In this document: in pieces, positions 13,320-24,295 of the stretch
How positions within the stretch are numbered: the stretch's first letter is position 1
Layout: every line of letters begins with the position of its first letter
Source of the DNA: Paraspadella gotoi
Taxonomy: Eukaryota; Chaetognatha
Length of the DNA: 64,000 bases
Assembly: GCA_051294375.1 (NCBI GenBank)
Contig: CM119269.1
Span: 20,879,665 to 20,943,664 of the forward strand
Direction: 5' to 3'
Notes under the pieces: generated by a model
Database searches by the model: none
What the model saw: the letters and a program-made list of their open reading frames with translations, nothing else
What the model was told of the DNA's origin: nothing
Program-made: the position numbers and the translations under genes

Positions 13320-13475
13320 AGTAGATTGATTGACGTGGCGAGAGAGAGAGAGAGGACGAGGAGAGAGAGGAGAGAAGCAGGAGAGAGTGGAAAAGAGAAG
13401 GGAAGATGAGAGATGAGAGAAGAGAGAGAGAGAAAGAGAGGACGAGGACGAGAGGAGAGAGAGAGAGAGAAAGTG
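13320..13475. repeat. GA-rich low-complexity tract
   Basis: Interrupted (GA)n runs are mixed with GAGGAC units. The reading frames on both strands here are repeat products. Confidence 0.85.
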
Positions 13476-13523
13476 ATTCCTCCCATTTGAATTCGTTCTT
13501 TTTATTTTTTATTGTTATTGTAG

Positions 13524-13673
13524 TCGTCGTCTACAATAATATCGAGAACAGACAGACGGTTGGTTCGCCCCGAAAGGCAGAGGCCAACGAGGAGCGTTTG
13601 AACAGGGAAGAGGAGGATGAGGATGAGGAAGAGGAAGAAGTTAGGGAAGTACGAGAGTGTCTTCCGACGGAGG
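13524..13673 (+). CDS. Candidate acidic exon, function unknown
   Basis: A pyrimidine-rich tract ending TTGTAG precedes the segment and GGTAAAAG follows it. The open frame starts VVYNNIENRQ, passes through a glutamate/aspartate-rich run and ends at CLPTEG. It begins and ends in phase 1. The start loosely recalls IYLNIKRR of the ICL3 exon at 15030, and both have an acidic run and end in phase 1. It could therefore be an alternative or decayed ICL3 exon. The starts differ in phase, so simple exon swapping is not supported. It may equally be a chance open frame. Confidence 0.3.
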
Positions 13674-14059
13674 GTAAAAGATGTCTCATTAGCTCACTGG
13701 GAATCCGTCATGATGCAAGTGAACATATTAAGAAGCATTTAAATTATTAAAAATTATTATGAATATAATTGCAGAAGTCTTTTTTTTATCTTCTTATTAA
13801 TACCGCGGCTGTTGTTATAGTTTAATGGCGACGCAATTGTGACTTATTTATCTATAAACAGGTATAAAATATTATCAATTATAATTTTTTATTTTGGCAA
13901 AATAGTCGTCTGATGTGGCTTCGGCTCTGTGCCCCTGGTTCCGGAAGTCTTGGCGGAATTGATGCAAGAGTGAATCATGTAACTCACTCATGTGGCTCAG
14001 GACCTCATGGAAATCATGGGCCGAATGTGAGAGACGAGATTCGCGCCTTGGGCGAGAGA

Positions 14060-14195
14060 GAGAGAGAGAGAGGGAGAGAGAGAGAGAGAGACTTGAAGCG
14101 AGAGATATTGGGGATTTGTCGGGAATATTGGCAACAAGAGTGACAAGAGGTGAAAAGTAGGTGAGAAGGAAAGAAAGAAAGAAAGAAAGAAAGTG
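14060..14195. repeat. (GA)n and (GAAA)n microsatellites
   Basis: GA repeats lie at 14054-14090 and GAAA repeats at 14168-14193. The adjacent short frame at 13913-14143 has no recognised product. Confidence 0.85.
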
Positions 14196-14387
14196 ACGCG
14201 AATTCAATCCGAAATCAAAGTTCAGGACTTTTCAGTCGTGATATCGTTGTTCCTGTCGTCGTCGTCGTCGTGTACTCATTTACAAATATAAAATTTTCAA
14301 TTCATTTTGTAAAAACTGGATTATTTCAAATTGGATGAGATTCTTTAGTTATAGCTGTAGTCGGGCATTGCCTAAGTTAACCTCGCC

Positions 14388-14645
14388 TATAAGCAAGACG
14401 CCTTCAGTCGTGACCCGGTGGGTCATTGAGTAAATCCATCAGCTAATGATGATTAGGTACCGGGTTCAATCCCAACCCTCTACCTCTACGGGAAGTGTGA
14501 GGTCGGCCCTAACCCGCATTGGGGAAGTTGAAAATCCTCAAGCCCGGTTCTAAGCCCAGGACCCTTTCCATTGATGCTGAGGAATACAGGAGTAGTCTTC
14601 AACCAACTTTGCCCCTTTACCTTGCGAGTAAAAAATAAAAAAAAC
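14388..14645 (+). mobile_element. SINE-like element with Pol III B box and A-rich tail
   Basis: GGTTCAATCCC at 14463-14473 fits the B-box consensus GGTTCNANNCC exactly. About 50 bases upstream, GACCCGGTGGGTCATTGAG could serve as a degenerate A-box region. An A-rich tail (AAAAAATAAAAAAAAC) lies at 14630-14645. Together these suggest a tRNA-derived SINE of about 260 bp. No second copy was seen in the window. Confidence 0.5.
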
Positions 14646-15029
14646 TTTTTTCTCTCGCAAAGGGGGGAACGTCTATGATTTGCGAGGCGCCGGCGGGAGG
14701 CATCTCTCGAAAGATGGCACCAAGGACCAGCACTGACCCCTCTATGTCACTTTATACGAGAGTGACCGAGAGAGAATTGAGGCGTAATAGAACTCATGGT
14801 TAAATCTGTCCAAATCACTTGTACGAGCTGAGTCCAACAATGCTATATACGTAGTACTGAAGTCGAATTTATGATTCGCCACAGTTCCTCATTTATTTCT
14901 TATTCCCTCCCCCAATATTTCTATTCCATTTTTTTTTATTTCTTCTTCTCCCAATTCACTTTTTTTTAAATTTCCTCCCTTCTACTCTCTATTTCCCCCC
15001 CCCCCCCGAACACCTCACTTTTCTTCCAG

Positions 15030-15198
15030 ATTTACCTCAACATCAAGCGGCGCCACCAAGGTCTCGCCAAACACGCCGACGCCTCCCGCGACGCCGCCTC
15101 GAGAACGCCCTGGCATCAGCGTCTCAAGAACTTCGTCACGGGGAAGGAGGAGGAGGAAGAGGAAGAGGATCTCAGCGATAAGGCGGAGACGCCATTGG
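15030..15198 (+). CDS. Histamine H3-like GPCR exon: start of ICL3
   Basis: The exon lies between a CTTTTCTTCCAG acceptor and a GTAAGTTC donor. Its 169 bases are open from the first base and end in phase 1. The peptide begins IYLNIKRRHQGLAKH, which matches IYLNIQRR at the TM5-ICL3 boundary of vertebrate H3 receptors, and continues through a basic segment into an acidic run and ends KAETPL. It fits directly after the TM5 exon, although TM5's last codons lie in a gap. Exons for the rest of ICL3, TM6 and TM7 were not found downstream, where PITP genes on the opposite strand begin at 17.5 kb. Confidence 0.78.
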
Positions 15199-15669
15199 GT
15201 AAGTTCATCCTTACCTCCTTAGGCGGAGGGACATACGGGGCAAGATGATCCAGGAAAATTTTTGGTTCGAGAATTTCGACTGTTGACGCTCGTTCTGAAG
15301 ATTTCATCGCTTTTGAAAGGGAGATTTTTAATCGTTTTCAATGTTAAAAAAGGGTTTCGCTGTAGAGAAATAGGGAAGAAATTAGGGAGAAAGAAGAGAA
15401 AATAAAATATATATTTGTAAAGAAATAAACAAAATAAAGAAAATATGTTATAAAGGAGAAAAAAGGCGTGAAAATAAAATAAAATAATATACTATTCATC
15501 CAATTTATAAAAAAAAGAGGTTCGATTCGCCTCCAGATTTCCCACCCTCTATTAATTCCTCTTCATATGCAAATTCTTCTGTTAACTTTTTTTTCCGCGT
15601 AGTTCGGAGATGGTTTGATTCTTCGTAACCTTTTGAACTATTTTAATTTTTAGAATTGAGCTAAGAGAG

Positions 15670-15744
<75 letters not shown>

Positions 15745-15932
15745 AGAGAGAACAGAGAGCCAGAGATATAATTATCTATCGAATAGCAGAGAAAAAAGAA
15801 AAATAAAGCAAAGTTTAAAAAATGAAGAATACTGCGAAAAATGTAATCTGCGGAAAAAAAATATCGATAGTAAAACCAGAAAAATAGGTTAAATATGTGA
15901 GGGAAGCTAAAAGTTTTGACGCAAGCAATTTT

Positions 15933-15974
<42 letters not shown>

Positions 15975-17488
15975 CTCACTGAATAATTTACTCACCGCGG
16001 GACCAATTCGTGAAAGGCCCGCACTTCAACATCGGCCCCCTCACAGAAAACACTCACAGAAAACAGTCGGAACCGTTAACCCTTTTGCCACCCCCGGTCT
16101 GAAAGCTAATCACACTGCTGCCACCTTTATTACAACTAAACTAACTAGTTATTATATTAATTACCTCAACATTTAGTAATTTATTTATTGCTGTTTGAAG
16201 CTTGTCAATCGATTTATATATTAAACCAAACAATACATTGTAAGAATAGTAACAATTATGTTTAAGGAATACCCCTCCGATACGCTGGCCAGTATGGTAG
16301 AAATGTTTTTTTGCTGCCTTTGTATATGTAACAAAAAATAATTAAGCTCTTTTTCAAAACAATTTTGCATAATAGTATCATTAATTAAATATTTTATAGT
16401 AATATCCTTAGAAAATCATAAAATTTTACAATCCTATTTTTTACCGGAAAAAACTGAAAAAACTTTTGTAAGATATGTTTTATGATATTTTTAGGTTAAA
16501 GCTGCAAAAAATGACTAAAACTTTTCATTCTATAATAATTTCTTCTTCCGAGAAAAAAAAATTTTATTTTTTGATGCGGAAGACATATGAATTTTTCATA
16601 ACATATTTTATATTTTTGATCTAATTTTTATGAAGAATCAGAATCTTTAATAAAATTTTAAACAAAATTATTTTATAAGGATATTAATATATACCCCAAA
16701 CAATATAAAAAAAATTATTTTTTTTATTCCTTAATCATACTATCTCACGTCTAAATATCCTTGTTTGTTCACTCAAATAAAATTTATATACCCTAGTGCT
16801 CCACTCTACTGGCCAGCACCACTTTCCCCTTCCGCCCCCATCCCCTGACTTTTGAGAGGCGAAGAATTTTGGGTTTCCATCTACGAAAAAGTTGTGGGCC
16901 TCTTTTCTTGAGGAAAAATGAGAGAGAATGAGAGTGGATGATGAACGGAAGAGAGACAGTGTTCAAAGGAAGGAGGGAAAAAGAGAGGTTAAAGGAATAA
17001 AGAAAAAAAGTAAAGAAGTGAAAGGAATAGATGGGAGCGAAAATATTTAGGTCAAAGAAAACGGGTAAGGGCAAGACGGGGAAAGGCTATGTACTATGTA
17101 GCATTCTCTACCAGCTTCAATTCGATGTGGATGAGCTAATTTTTTTTTTCATTGCCTCAGGGAATTTGATTTGACTTTATTTTTCGACTTATGGCTATTT
17201 TTTTAATTAACTCGGGGGGGGGGAAGCTATTATCAAAAAGTATAATTTTATCTACTCACATAAATCCCGTGAAAATAAATGAAATTAAATGTTAAAAACC
17301 AGCAGTTATTGAAACTATTTTAACCATTAAACAAAAAAAAAAAAACAATTATCTCGTTTTAACCAAACAACTTCATACTAAGTTGGATGGTGACCAATTA
17401 GTTTAAAATTTAAAAAAAAGGTAGTATTGTACTTGTTGCGTCCACAGTATATACATTGATGAAAGGGATCGTTTCAATCTCTCGACCC
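15199..17488. other. Intron or intergenic sequence with microsatellites
   Basis: No further receptor exon is recognised. A (GA)n run lies at 15664-15740 and a (GAC)n run at 15937-15973. The rest is AT-rich. The part at 17220-17455 resembles the 3' flanks of the other PITP terminal exons (25325-25550 on +, 43320-43530 on -), so it is the 3' flank of PITP paralog A. Confidence 0.6.
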
Positions 17489-17621
17489 TCATTTTTCTCT
17501 CATCCCCCTGGGTTTGCCCGTGGGACGAAGTTCGTCCAGGTCCTTCTTAGTTTTCTCCTCCAAGGCCCGGATGTCCTCGATGGTCATACCGAGCCAACGA
17601 TCGATCGAGCAAAACATTTCC
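17489..17621 (-). CDS. PITP paralog A, terminal coding exon
   Basis: On the - strand the exon follows a TTTAG acceptor, completes a split arginine codon and runs 43 residues to TGA. The peptide starts EMFCSIDRWLGMTIEDIRAL, continues EEKTKKDLDE and ends PRGMREK. This is the C-terminal helix region of class I phosphatidylinositol transfer proteins, which shuttle phosphatidylinositol and phosphatidylcholine between membranes. The length of 133 bases fits one base plus 44 codons with no frameshift. The ending differs from paralog B (43554-43683) at about a dozen positions, including REK versus FA before the stop, so the two are distinct genes. Confidence 0.9.
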
Positions 17622-18094
17622 CTAAATGGAATCTCAGTTTAATTACAAAATCCTTTGCTGCATTTCCACGAATACACAATATTAGGATCAAAGTAAAAAT
17701 CTTCGATAAAAAACAAAAGTAAATAGTACAGACCTGTGCAAAAAAAAAATAGGAAACTCTTTAAACTTAAATTGCGCGCATTTTACGCATGTATTATAAA
17801 AAAATATGAATGATAAATGTAGAATGTAGATTAAATTGCAGATCAAAATTCGAATAAAGAATTGGATTAAAGAACATTGATATATAAAAATTTTTTTTTT
17901 AAATTTCTCAATTTTTGCATACGCCCATATGTATACATAGAAAATGTCAAAATTTTAAAATATTTTTTTCTTAGTTTTGAAGGCAGATTCGAATTCCTCA
18001 CGAAAAGTTGATAAAAGAAAATATAAGTGTTAATCGAAAATTCTTTCATTTAGTTTTTTTTTAATTTTTGGCTATATTTTTTATAATAAAATTT

Positions 18095-18119
18095 NNNNNN
18101 NNNNNNNNNNNNNNNNNNN
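18095..18119. other. Assembly gap of exactly 25 N
   Basis: The sequences on its two sides (17865-18060 and 18180-18340) are partly inverted copies of each other, around a shared stretch near 17935 and 18275. This suggests a join of overlapping or mirrored ends. Confidence 0.95.
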
Positions 18120-18914
18120 AATGTAGAGTTAATAAAATAGTTTTTTAGGATTTTGACCATTTAATGAAATAATTTTCTAAAAAAGAGTTATATTTCCTTT
18201 ATGAGCCTTTTTGTGAGGAATCGAATCTTGCTTTTAAAAAAAAGGAAAAAAACATTTTAAAATTTTAACATTTTCTATGTATAAATATAGAGCGTATGCA
18301 AAAATTGAAAAAATAATTTTATTTAAAAATGTTCACAGCGTACAAGCCTGTTCTTGATCTACTATTCGAATTTTGATCTTCTTGATTTATATTTTACTTA
18401 CGCACTTTAATGTAGATTTGAAAACGGTACTCCATATGTGAAGCTTCAAAGGAAAAAAATCGGTTCAAGCATTCAGAGCTTAGCTGCCAGAAAGACATAT
18501 GTCAAGAACAAAATGAGATCTGCCAAAAACCCAGGAATACTTTTGAGCCTACATTTATAGTTATAGTATTTATTTTTTAAAAGAAATATGAAGGGAAATA
18601 AATCTTTTTAATAGGAATCCATGTGTAACTTAAAATTCATCCATAGCTACAGCACCTTAAGAGGTTTTAAAAATACATCATTTTCCGTTTGAAAGCAGCT
18701 AACTTTTAAAAAATCACTCCTGAGAAAGAAACGTATAACCACATATTAACCAAATTTACTTTTTCTGTGAATAATTCACTGTATAAACATCTTCATTTTA
18801 AAGGAAATCTTAACTTGATTTATTGTTCATCAATGTTTTGTTTTTGGGTGTCCTCCTTTTTTTTTAACAACAAGTAATTTATGGACAAGGGTCTTCTCCT
18901 TACACTAAAATAAC

Positions 18915-18984
18915 CTGTGGAAGTTAGCAAAATCCTGTGTATCCCTTTTTTAAAATTTTTTCAAACCTTGGTTTTTGTCCGAAC
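18915..18984 (-). pseudogene. Noisy copy of PITP paralog A exon (FGLQTK)
   Basis: It matches 21037-21108 but has indels that break the frame (70 bases against 72). The block 18.9-20.9 kb as a whole parallels 20.94-23.27 kb in the same orientation, with this copy the noisier one. Confidence 0.75.
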
Positions 18985-19050
18985 CTTAAAAGTGAAAATT
19001 AATTTTAAAATTTTTTTAAAAAAGAAAGAAAAGTAAAATTTTACCATTTC

Positions 19051-19184
19051 CATTTAAATTTTAAGCGAAAGGGGCTTGTAAAATACCACATAAACCGGCT
19101 TCAGTCTTTTGCCAAATCACCGACAAAGGGCCGCGACGGTCTTGCGGAAGGAACTGCGTCGGGTCCCTGTCGGATTCGTATCAC
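19051..19184 (-). pseudogene. Noisy copy of PITP paralog A exon ([10 protein letters not shown])
   Basis: It matches 21176-21311 with several one-base losses. The acceptor-side bases differ as well. It is probably the same exon as the clean copy, seen twice in the assembly. Confidence 0.75.
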
Positions 19185-19392
19185 CTGTATGAGAAAGATT
19201 TTGATCGGTAATCGTTAATTAAAAGTTATTTTTAAAATTTGAAAGTTCGAATATTTAGAACATGTGATCAGATTAAGTGAACTACGAACCATAAAATTTG
19301 AAAAAAAAATGATCATTTCGCCAATAAACGAACAACAACAAACAAAAAAAAGATGACGGTGAAGTTCCCAATAAGATGATGTTGGCACTCAC

Positions 19393-19435
19393 TCGAATTT
19401 GATCATTGAGTTGGCGATTATCGATAGTGGATGAT
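19393..19435 (-). pseudogene. Noisy copy of PITP paralog A exon (IDIANS)
   Basis: It matches the 40-base exon at 21667-21706 with indels. The GTGAGTGCC donor is conserved. Confidence 0.7.
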
Positions 19436-19619
19436 CTTGAAAAGCAAATGACAAAGACATAATTTTGAAATTTTAATAATTAATCAGTGTGGCAACGTTT
19501 TTACATGAATAAGTTTGAGAAAACAATGTCCGGATCTGCTCCACAAAATTTAAGTGTAATAATTATAAAATTAAATAAATAAATAATAAAATAAATAAAA
19601 TAAAATTATTGGAAGACGT

Positions 19620-19925
19620 TTTTAATGTTTTTCACAATGACTTATTTGTATTAAAAACCCGTAAAAAAACCCAAAAAGGGCGCTTTCAGTATTAACAAAT
19701 TGTTTGTGAATTTTGAAATTATTTTTGTGCCAAAAGAAGAGAGAGAGAAAGAGAGAGAGAAAGAGGGCAAAATTTTCAATGACAGAGTTCAGAAAAGATA
19801 TGGTCAGATGTGAGGACAGGTTAAGGTGAGGACAGATTGCAGTTAGATTGTGAAAAGAAATAAAAGGTGGAAAGGAGAAAGAGAGAGAAGGAGAGAGAAG
19901 AGAGAGAAGCAGAGAAAGAAACATA
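19620..19925 (-). mobile_element. Ribozyme-family element, core lost
   Basis: It shares the body of the ribozyme-bearing repeat family (GA tracts, then GAGGACAGGTTAAGGTGAGGAC-like sequence) but the hammerhead-like core is replaced by a short unrelated stretch. A second copy lies at 21880-22170. Confidence 0.6.
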
Positions 19926-20744
19926 TTAGAAACAATTACAGTTATGCAATGGGTACAACCAAAGATAAAATTTTTAAACTAGAAAGTGATAAAAATACAA
20001 TATTTTTTTAACAATTAACTACTTATAAATTATTGATTATGAAAATTGAAAAAATGAAAGGTGAAAGATTTGAGGCGATATGAGTTTATGAATAGTATAT
20101 TAAAGTGAAAATTAAGAATAAAGAAAGGAGCCACAAAATGAGCTGGCCCCTTTGGTTGAAGCAAATGAAAACCTGATCGATGACGGTCGAGTCATTACGT
20201 CAGTGTTGAAGGACAAGTCGGTTGAGCCATTTGTGCTGCACTAGAAAGGCTTCCACCTCCTACGATTCCATAAAAAATTATATCAAGCTTAAGCATTACT
20301 TTCCTACCTAGACAACAAAATTTTATTTCAATTTATCTAGATCCAATTTTAGATTAATAAAAATGAAAAATTTGTTAAAATAATTCAAGTAATGTGACTT
20401 TGTTTTTCCATTTAACTCATTCACTCGCACGATTCCCTCTAAACTTTATATCGAGCTCAATCACACACTTTCCTACCAACACAAAAAATTTCATTCCAAA
20501 TTCAAATTTCAGCAAGTAATGGAGTTTAATGAAAATTGGGAGATGCGACCTTCAGACAAACAGACAGACAGAAGACAGAATGACATAATTTTTTTTTGCA
20601 TAAATTATTATAATTCGAAGGTCTGAATATGATAAAAATATTTCCGACAGATTTTGGGTGGGACCGACGGACCAACAAGTGAGTGGAATCTGCGAAAGAT
20701 ACATAACATAACATTAACATTAAACCCATCCCATCAGTGCACCT

Positions 20745-20873
20745 GTCTGTTGAGTTGATCCTCTGTTTGTCAAAATGTTTTCCTTTTCCTTTCATACGTC
20801 GGCGGACGAATTTAACTCAAAATCAAGAACAAAAATTATCTTCATATAAAGGGCTGCTTATCTCGCCTAAAAA
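20745..20873 (-). pseudogene. Noisy copy of PITP paralog A exon (TRYSSPYMK)
   Basis: It matches the intact exon at 23111-23240 but has frame-breaking indels. It is the upstream end of the noisy repeat of paralog A's middle exons. Confidence 0.75.
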
Positions 20874-21036
20874 CCAAACAATATTGATTCAGTAACTGTA
20901 TTAGTAGCGCTATGATAATCTCTCCGTAAAGGAATCTAACTTGATTTATTTTCATAATGTTTTTTGTTTTTGGGTGTCCTCTTTTTTTTAACAACAATAA
21001 TTATGACAAGGGTCTTCTCCTTTACACTAAAATAAC

Positions 21037-21108
21037 CTGTGGAAAGTTAGCAAAATCCTGTGTATCCCTTTTTTTAAAATTTTTTCAACCTTGGTTTGTA
21101 GTCCGAAC
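21037..21108 (-). CDS. PITP paralog A exon (FGLQTKVEKI)
   Basis: These 72 bases on the - strand lie between a CTAG-type acceptor and a GTTATTTT donor. The peptide is FGLQTKVEKILKKG, then IHRILLTFHR with the last arginine split. It corresponds to GLQNKVENFIHKQ..FHRQ in vertebrate PITPs. The exon ends with two bases of the codon completed by the terminal exon at 17621, so phase and sequence agree. Confidence 0.9.
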
Positions 21109-21175
21109 CTAAAAGTGAAAATTTATTTAAATTTTTTAAAGAAAAGAAAGAAAAGTAAAAATTTATACCATTTAC

Positions 21176-21311
21176 CATTTAAATTTTAAGGAAAGGAGCT
21201 TGTAAATACACATAACCGGCTTGCAGTCTTTTTGCCAATCACCGACCAAAGGGCCGCGACCGGTCTTGGCGGAAGTGAACTTGGTCGGGTCCCTGTCGGG
21301 ATCGTAATCAT
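21176..21311 (-). CDS. PITP paralog A exon ([17 protein letters not shown])
   Basis: This is a 136-base exon with an ACAG acceptor and a GTAAAT donor. It encodes [20 protein letters not shown], then GDWQKDC, then [13 protein letters not shown] and a split tryptophan. KTGRGPL and the CxYKL..KFKW block are signatures of class I PITPs. The frame is intact and joins correctly to the exons on each side. Confidence 0.92.
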
Positions 21312-21369
21312 CTGTATGAGAAAATTTTTATCGGTCAATCGTTAATTAAAGTTTATTTTAAAATTTGAA

Positions 21370-21629
21370 NNNNNNNNNNNNNNNNNNNNNNNNNNNNNNN
21401 NNNNNNNNNNNNNNNNNNNNNNNNNNNNNNNNNNNNNNNNNNNNNNNNNNNNNNNNNNNNNNNNNNNNNNNNNNNNNNNNNNNNNNNNNNNNNNNNNNNN
21501 NNNNNNNNNNNNNNNNNNNNNNNNNNNNNNNNNNNNNNNNNNNNNNNNNNNNNNNNNNNNNNNNNNNNNNNNNNNNNNNNNNNNNNNNNNNNNNNNNNNN
21601 NNNNNNNNNNNNNNNNNNNNNNNNNNNNN
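21370..21629. other. Assembly gap (N)
   Basis: This is a run of N in the intron between the 40-base and 136-base PITP exons. Confidence 1.
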
Positions 21630-21666
21630 ACGGTGAAGTTCCCAATAAGATGATGTTGGCACTCAC

Positions 21667-21706
21667 TCGGATCCATCTTTGAGTTGGCGATATCGATAGA
21701 GATGAT
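21667..21706 (-). CDS. PITP paralog A 40-base exon (IISIDIANSKMDP)
   Basis: This small exon lies between a TCAG acceptor and a GTGAGTGCC donor. It starts in phase 0 and ends in phase 1, and it encodes IISIDIANSKMDP. It corresponds to VYIDIADRSQ of vertebrate PITPs. It is the same size and phase as paralog B's exon at 51948-51987. Confidence 0.88.
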
Positions 21707-21993
21707 CTGAGATAAAGCAAATGACAAAGACATAATTTTGCAATTTTAATAATTAATCAGGTGGCACGTTTTACATGAATAAGTTTGAGAAAACAATGTC
21801 GGATCTGTCCACAATAATTAAGTGGTAATAATTAAATAATTAAATAAATAAATAAATAAAATAAATAAAATAAATATTGGAAGACGTTTTTAATGTTTTT
21901 CTACAGTGACTTTATTTGTATTAAAACGTACAAGCCTTCAGTATTAACAAATTGTTTTGTGAATTTTTGAAATTATTTTTGTGCAAAAGAAGA

Positions 21994-22025
<32 letters not shown>

Positions 22026-22658
22026 GGCAAAATTTTCAATACAGAGTTCAGAAAAGAATAGTGGTCAGATGTGAGGACAGGTTAAGGTGAGGACAGATTG
22101 AGTTAGATTGTGAAAAGAAATTAAAAGGTGAAAGGGAGAAAGAGAGAGAGAGAGAGAGAGAGAGAAAGAAACATATTAGAAACAATACATTATGCAATGT
22201 ACAACAAAGATAAAATTTTTAAACTAAAAGTGATAATAATAAACATTTTTAACAATTAACTACTATAAATTATTGATTATGAAAATGAAAAATGAAAGGT
22301 GAAAGATTTGAGGGATATGAGTTTTGAATAGTTATTAAAGTGAAAATTTAAGAATAAAGAAAGAGCACAAAATGAGCTGGCTCCCTTTGGTTGAAGCAAA
22401 TGAAAGACCTGATCGATGAGGTCGAGTCATTGACGCGTCAGTGGTTGAGAGGACAAGTCGGTTGAGCCTATTTGTGCTGGACTAGAAAGGCTTCCACTCC
22501 TACGATTCCATAAAAAAATTATATCAAGCTTAAGCATGTACTTTCCTACCTAGACACAAAATTTTATTTCAATTTATCTATCCAATTTTTAATCAATATA
22601 ATAAAAATTGTAAAAATAATTCAAGTAAATGTGACTTTTGTTTTTTCCATTTAAACTC

Positions 22659-22873
22659 NNNNNNNNNNNNNNNNNNNNNNNNNNNNNNNNNNNNNNNNNN
22701 NNNNNNNNNNNNNNNNNNNNNNNNNNNNNNNNNNNNNNNNNNNNNNNNNNNNNNNNNNNNNNNNNNNNNNNNNNNNNNNNNNNNNNNNNNNNNNNNNNNN
22801 NNNNNNNNNNNNNNNNNNNNNNNNNNNNNNNNNNNNNNNNNNNNNNNNNNNNNNNNNNNNNNNNNNNNNNNNN
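22659..22873. other. Assembly gap (N)
   Basis: This is a run of N inside an intron of paralog A, beside the interspersed repeat that contains (GACA)n. Confidence 1.
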
Positions 22874-23110
22874 AATTGGAGTTTAATGAAAAGTTGGGAT
22901 GGACCTTCAGACAAACAGACAGACAGACAGACAGACGGAATGACATAATTTTTTTTGCATAAATTATTATAATTCGAGGTTCTGATATGATAAAAATTAT
23001 TTACCGACAAGATTTTGGGGTGGGACCGACGGACCAACAAAGTGAGTTGGAATCTGCGATAAGCATAACATAACATAACATAACATTAAAACCCATTCCT
23101 CATCAGTCAC

Positions 23111-23240
23111 CTGTCTGTCTTTGAGTTGATCCTCTGTTAGTTCAAAGATGTTTTCCTGTTTTCCTTCATCGTCGGCGACGAATTTAGACTCAAAATTCAG
23201 AACAAAATTATCTTTCATATAAGGGCTGCTGTATCTCGTC
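23111..23240 (-). CDS. PITP paralog A exon (TRYSSPYMKDNF)
   Basis: This 130-base exon has one leading base plus 43 codons and ends in phase 0 before GTGACTG. The peptide is TRYSSPYMKDNFVLNFESKF, then VADDEGKQENIFELTEDQLK and DRQ. It aligns with TNEYMKxxFxIKIETWH..GTQEN of vertebrate PITPs. By that alignment the asparagine before EYMK, which in rat/human PITP-alpha (Asn90) touches the inositol headgroup, is serine here, while paralog B keeps asparagine. That residue comparison is from memory and should be verified by alignment. Confidence 0.9.
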
Positions 23241-23849
23241 CTAAAACCAAAAATATGATGTCATGTATACTGTATAGTAGCGTATGGTTTATGTTTTGAC
23301 TATTACCACTATTACTGACAATTACTGAGAATCACGAGTTAACCTCAAAGCATAAAAAGAGAGGAAGAAACCTAGTTAGAGAGAGAAAGCAGATGGAAGA
23401 AAAAAAATTAGAATTACAGCGTGTCCATTTGAAATCCGCCACTAGAAAAAATTAACCAAATGAAAATATGAAAATATTTAAATATTTTGAAAAGAAATAC
23501 TTAAAGACAAAACATACTCATTTTTTATGTATAAATATCATTACTTTCGGTTTACTTCTTCTTTAACAGGAAGAGGTAAAAGATAGCTTTGAAAATGATC
23601 TCCCTGCTCAAAAGCTTAATATTTTTTAATGAAAAATTTGTATCTTACTTTCTGAACAATTTATAAAAAAGTTTTCCAAAAAATAACTATAATATTGATA
23701 TTGCTTGAAAATAACGACTTCAAAGCAGCTAAAAAGTTTGGCAGGACCTTACATTTTTTTAAAATAATTCTCAATAATTGGTTTAAAAAACTGACAAAAA
23801 AAACAAATCAGGCGACATGCCTCAACTTGGTAACGCACTTTCCACCAAT

Positions 23850-24140
23850 ATTTTCAGCACTGTCCTCTCTCTTCTCTCTCCATTTCAATTCTTTTCACAA
23901 ACTATCTCTGTCCTCATACTATCACCTGTCCTAATAAAAAACTGAACCACTATCTTTTCTCTCAAGCTCTGTGTTGGAAACTTTGCTCTGTCTCTCTCTC
24001 TCTCTCTCTCTTTCTTTATGCACCAAAATTCTCTTCAAATCACAAATTGAATTGGCGCGAAGAAGACTCGTATGTGAGTCGAAACATGTTCGTTCACTAT
24101 GAAATAAACAACATCGTTGTTAACATCCTCTCTTCAGAAC
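23850..24140 (+). mobile_element. Ribozyme-family repeat element
   Basis: The order is CT tract, TTTCAATT..CACAAACTATCTCTGTCCTCA, CTCTGTGTTGGAAAC, a second CT tract, and then a hammerhead-like core at about 24052-24097 (stem II GACTC/GAGTC, then GAAACATGTT). One T of the CTGANGA box is missing. The element ends CTATGAAATAAA..TCGTTGTTAA. Confidence 0.65.
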
Positions 24141-24226
24141 TTTGTTCAAATCAAATCACGAACTGAAACAGAAAGGAAAAAACACACAATTCTCTTTTCT
24201 TTAGAAAATTTTAATATATTTTTAAG

Positions 24227-24295
24227 TCGGCAACAGACCAAGATTGAAAAATTCATAAACAGAACGATATACAGGATTTTGCTTAACTTTCACAG
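24227..24295 (+). pseudogene. Inverted noisy copy of PITP paralog B exon (QQTKIE)
   Basis: It is the reverse complement of 44529-44600 with several changes. It reads QQTKIEKFINRTIYRILLNF in one frame, but the acceptor end is disrupted. The GTTATTTT donor is kept. Confidence 0.65.

Larger units (their letters stand above)
20941..23270. repeat. Direct duplication of 18.8-20.92 kb
   Basis: The same order of exons, ribozyme-family element and (ACAG)n repeat occurs in both blocks. Here the four exons have intact frames, and in the first block they do not. Gaps 21370-21629 and 22659-22873 interrupt this copy. Confidence 0.8.
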
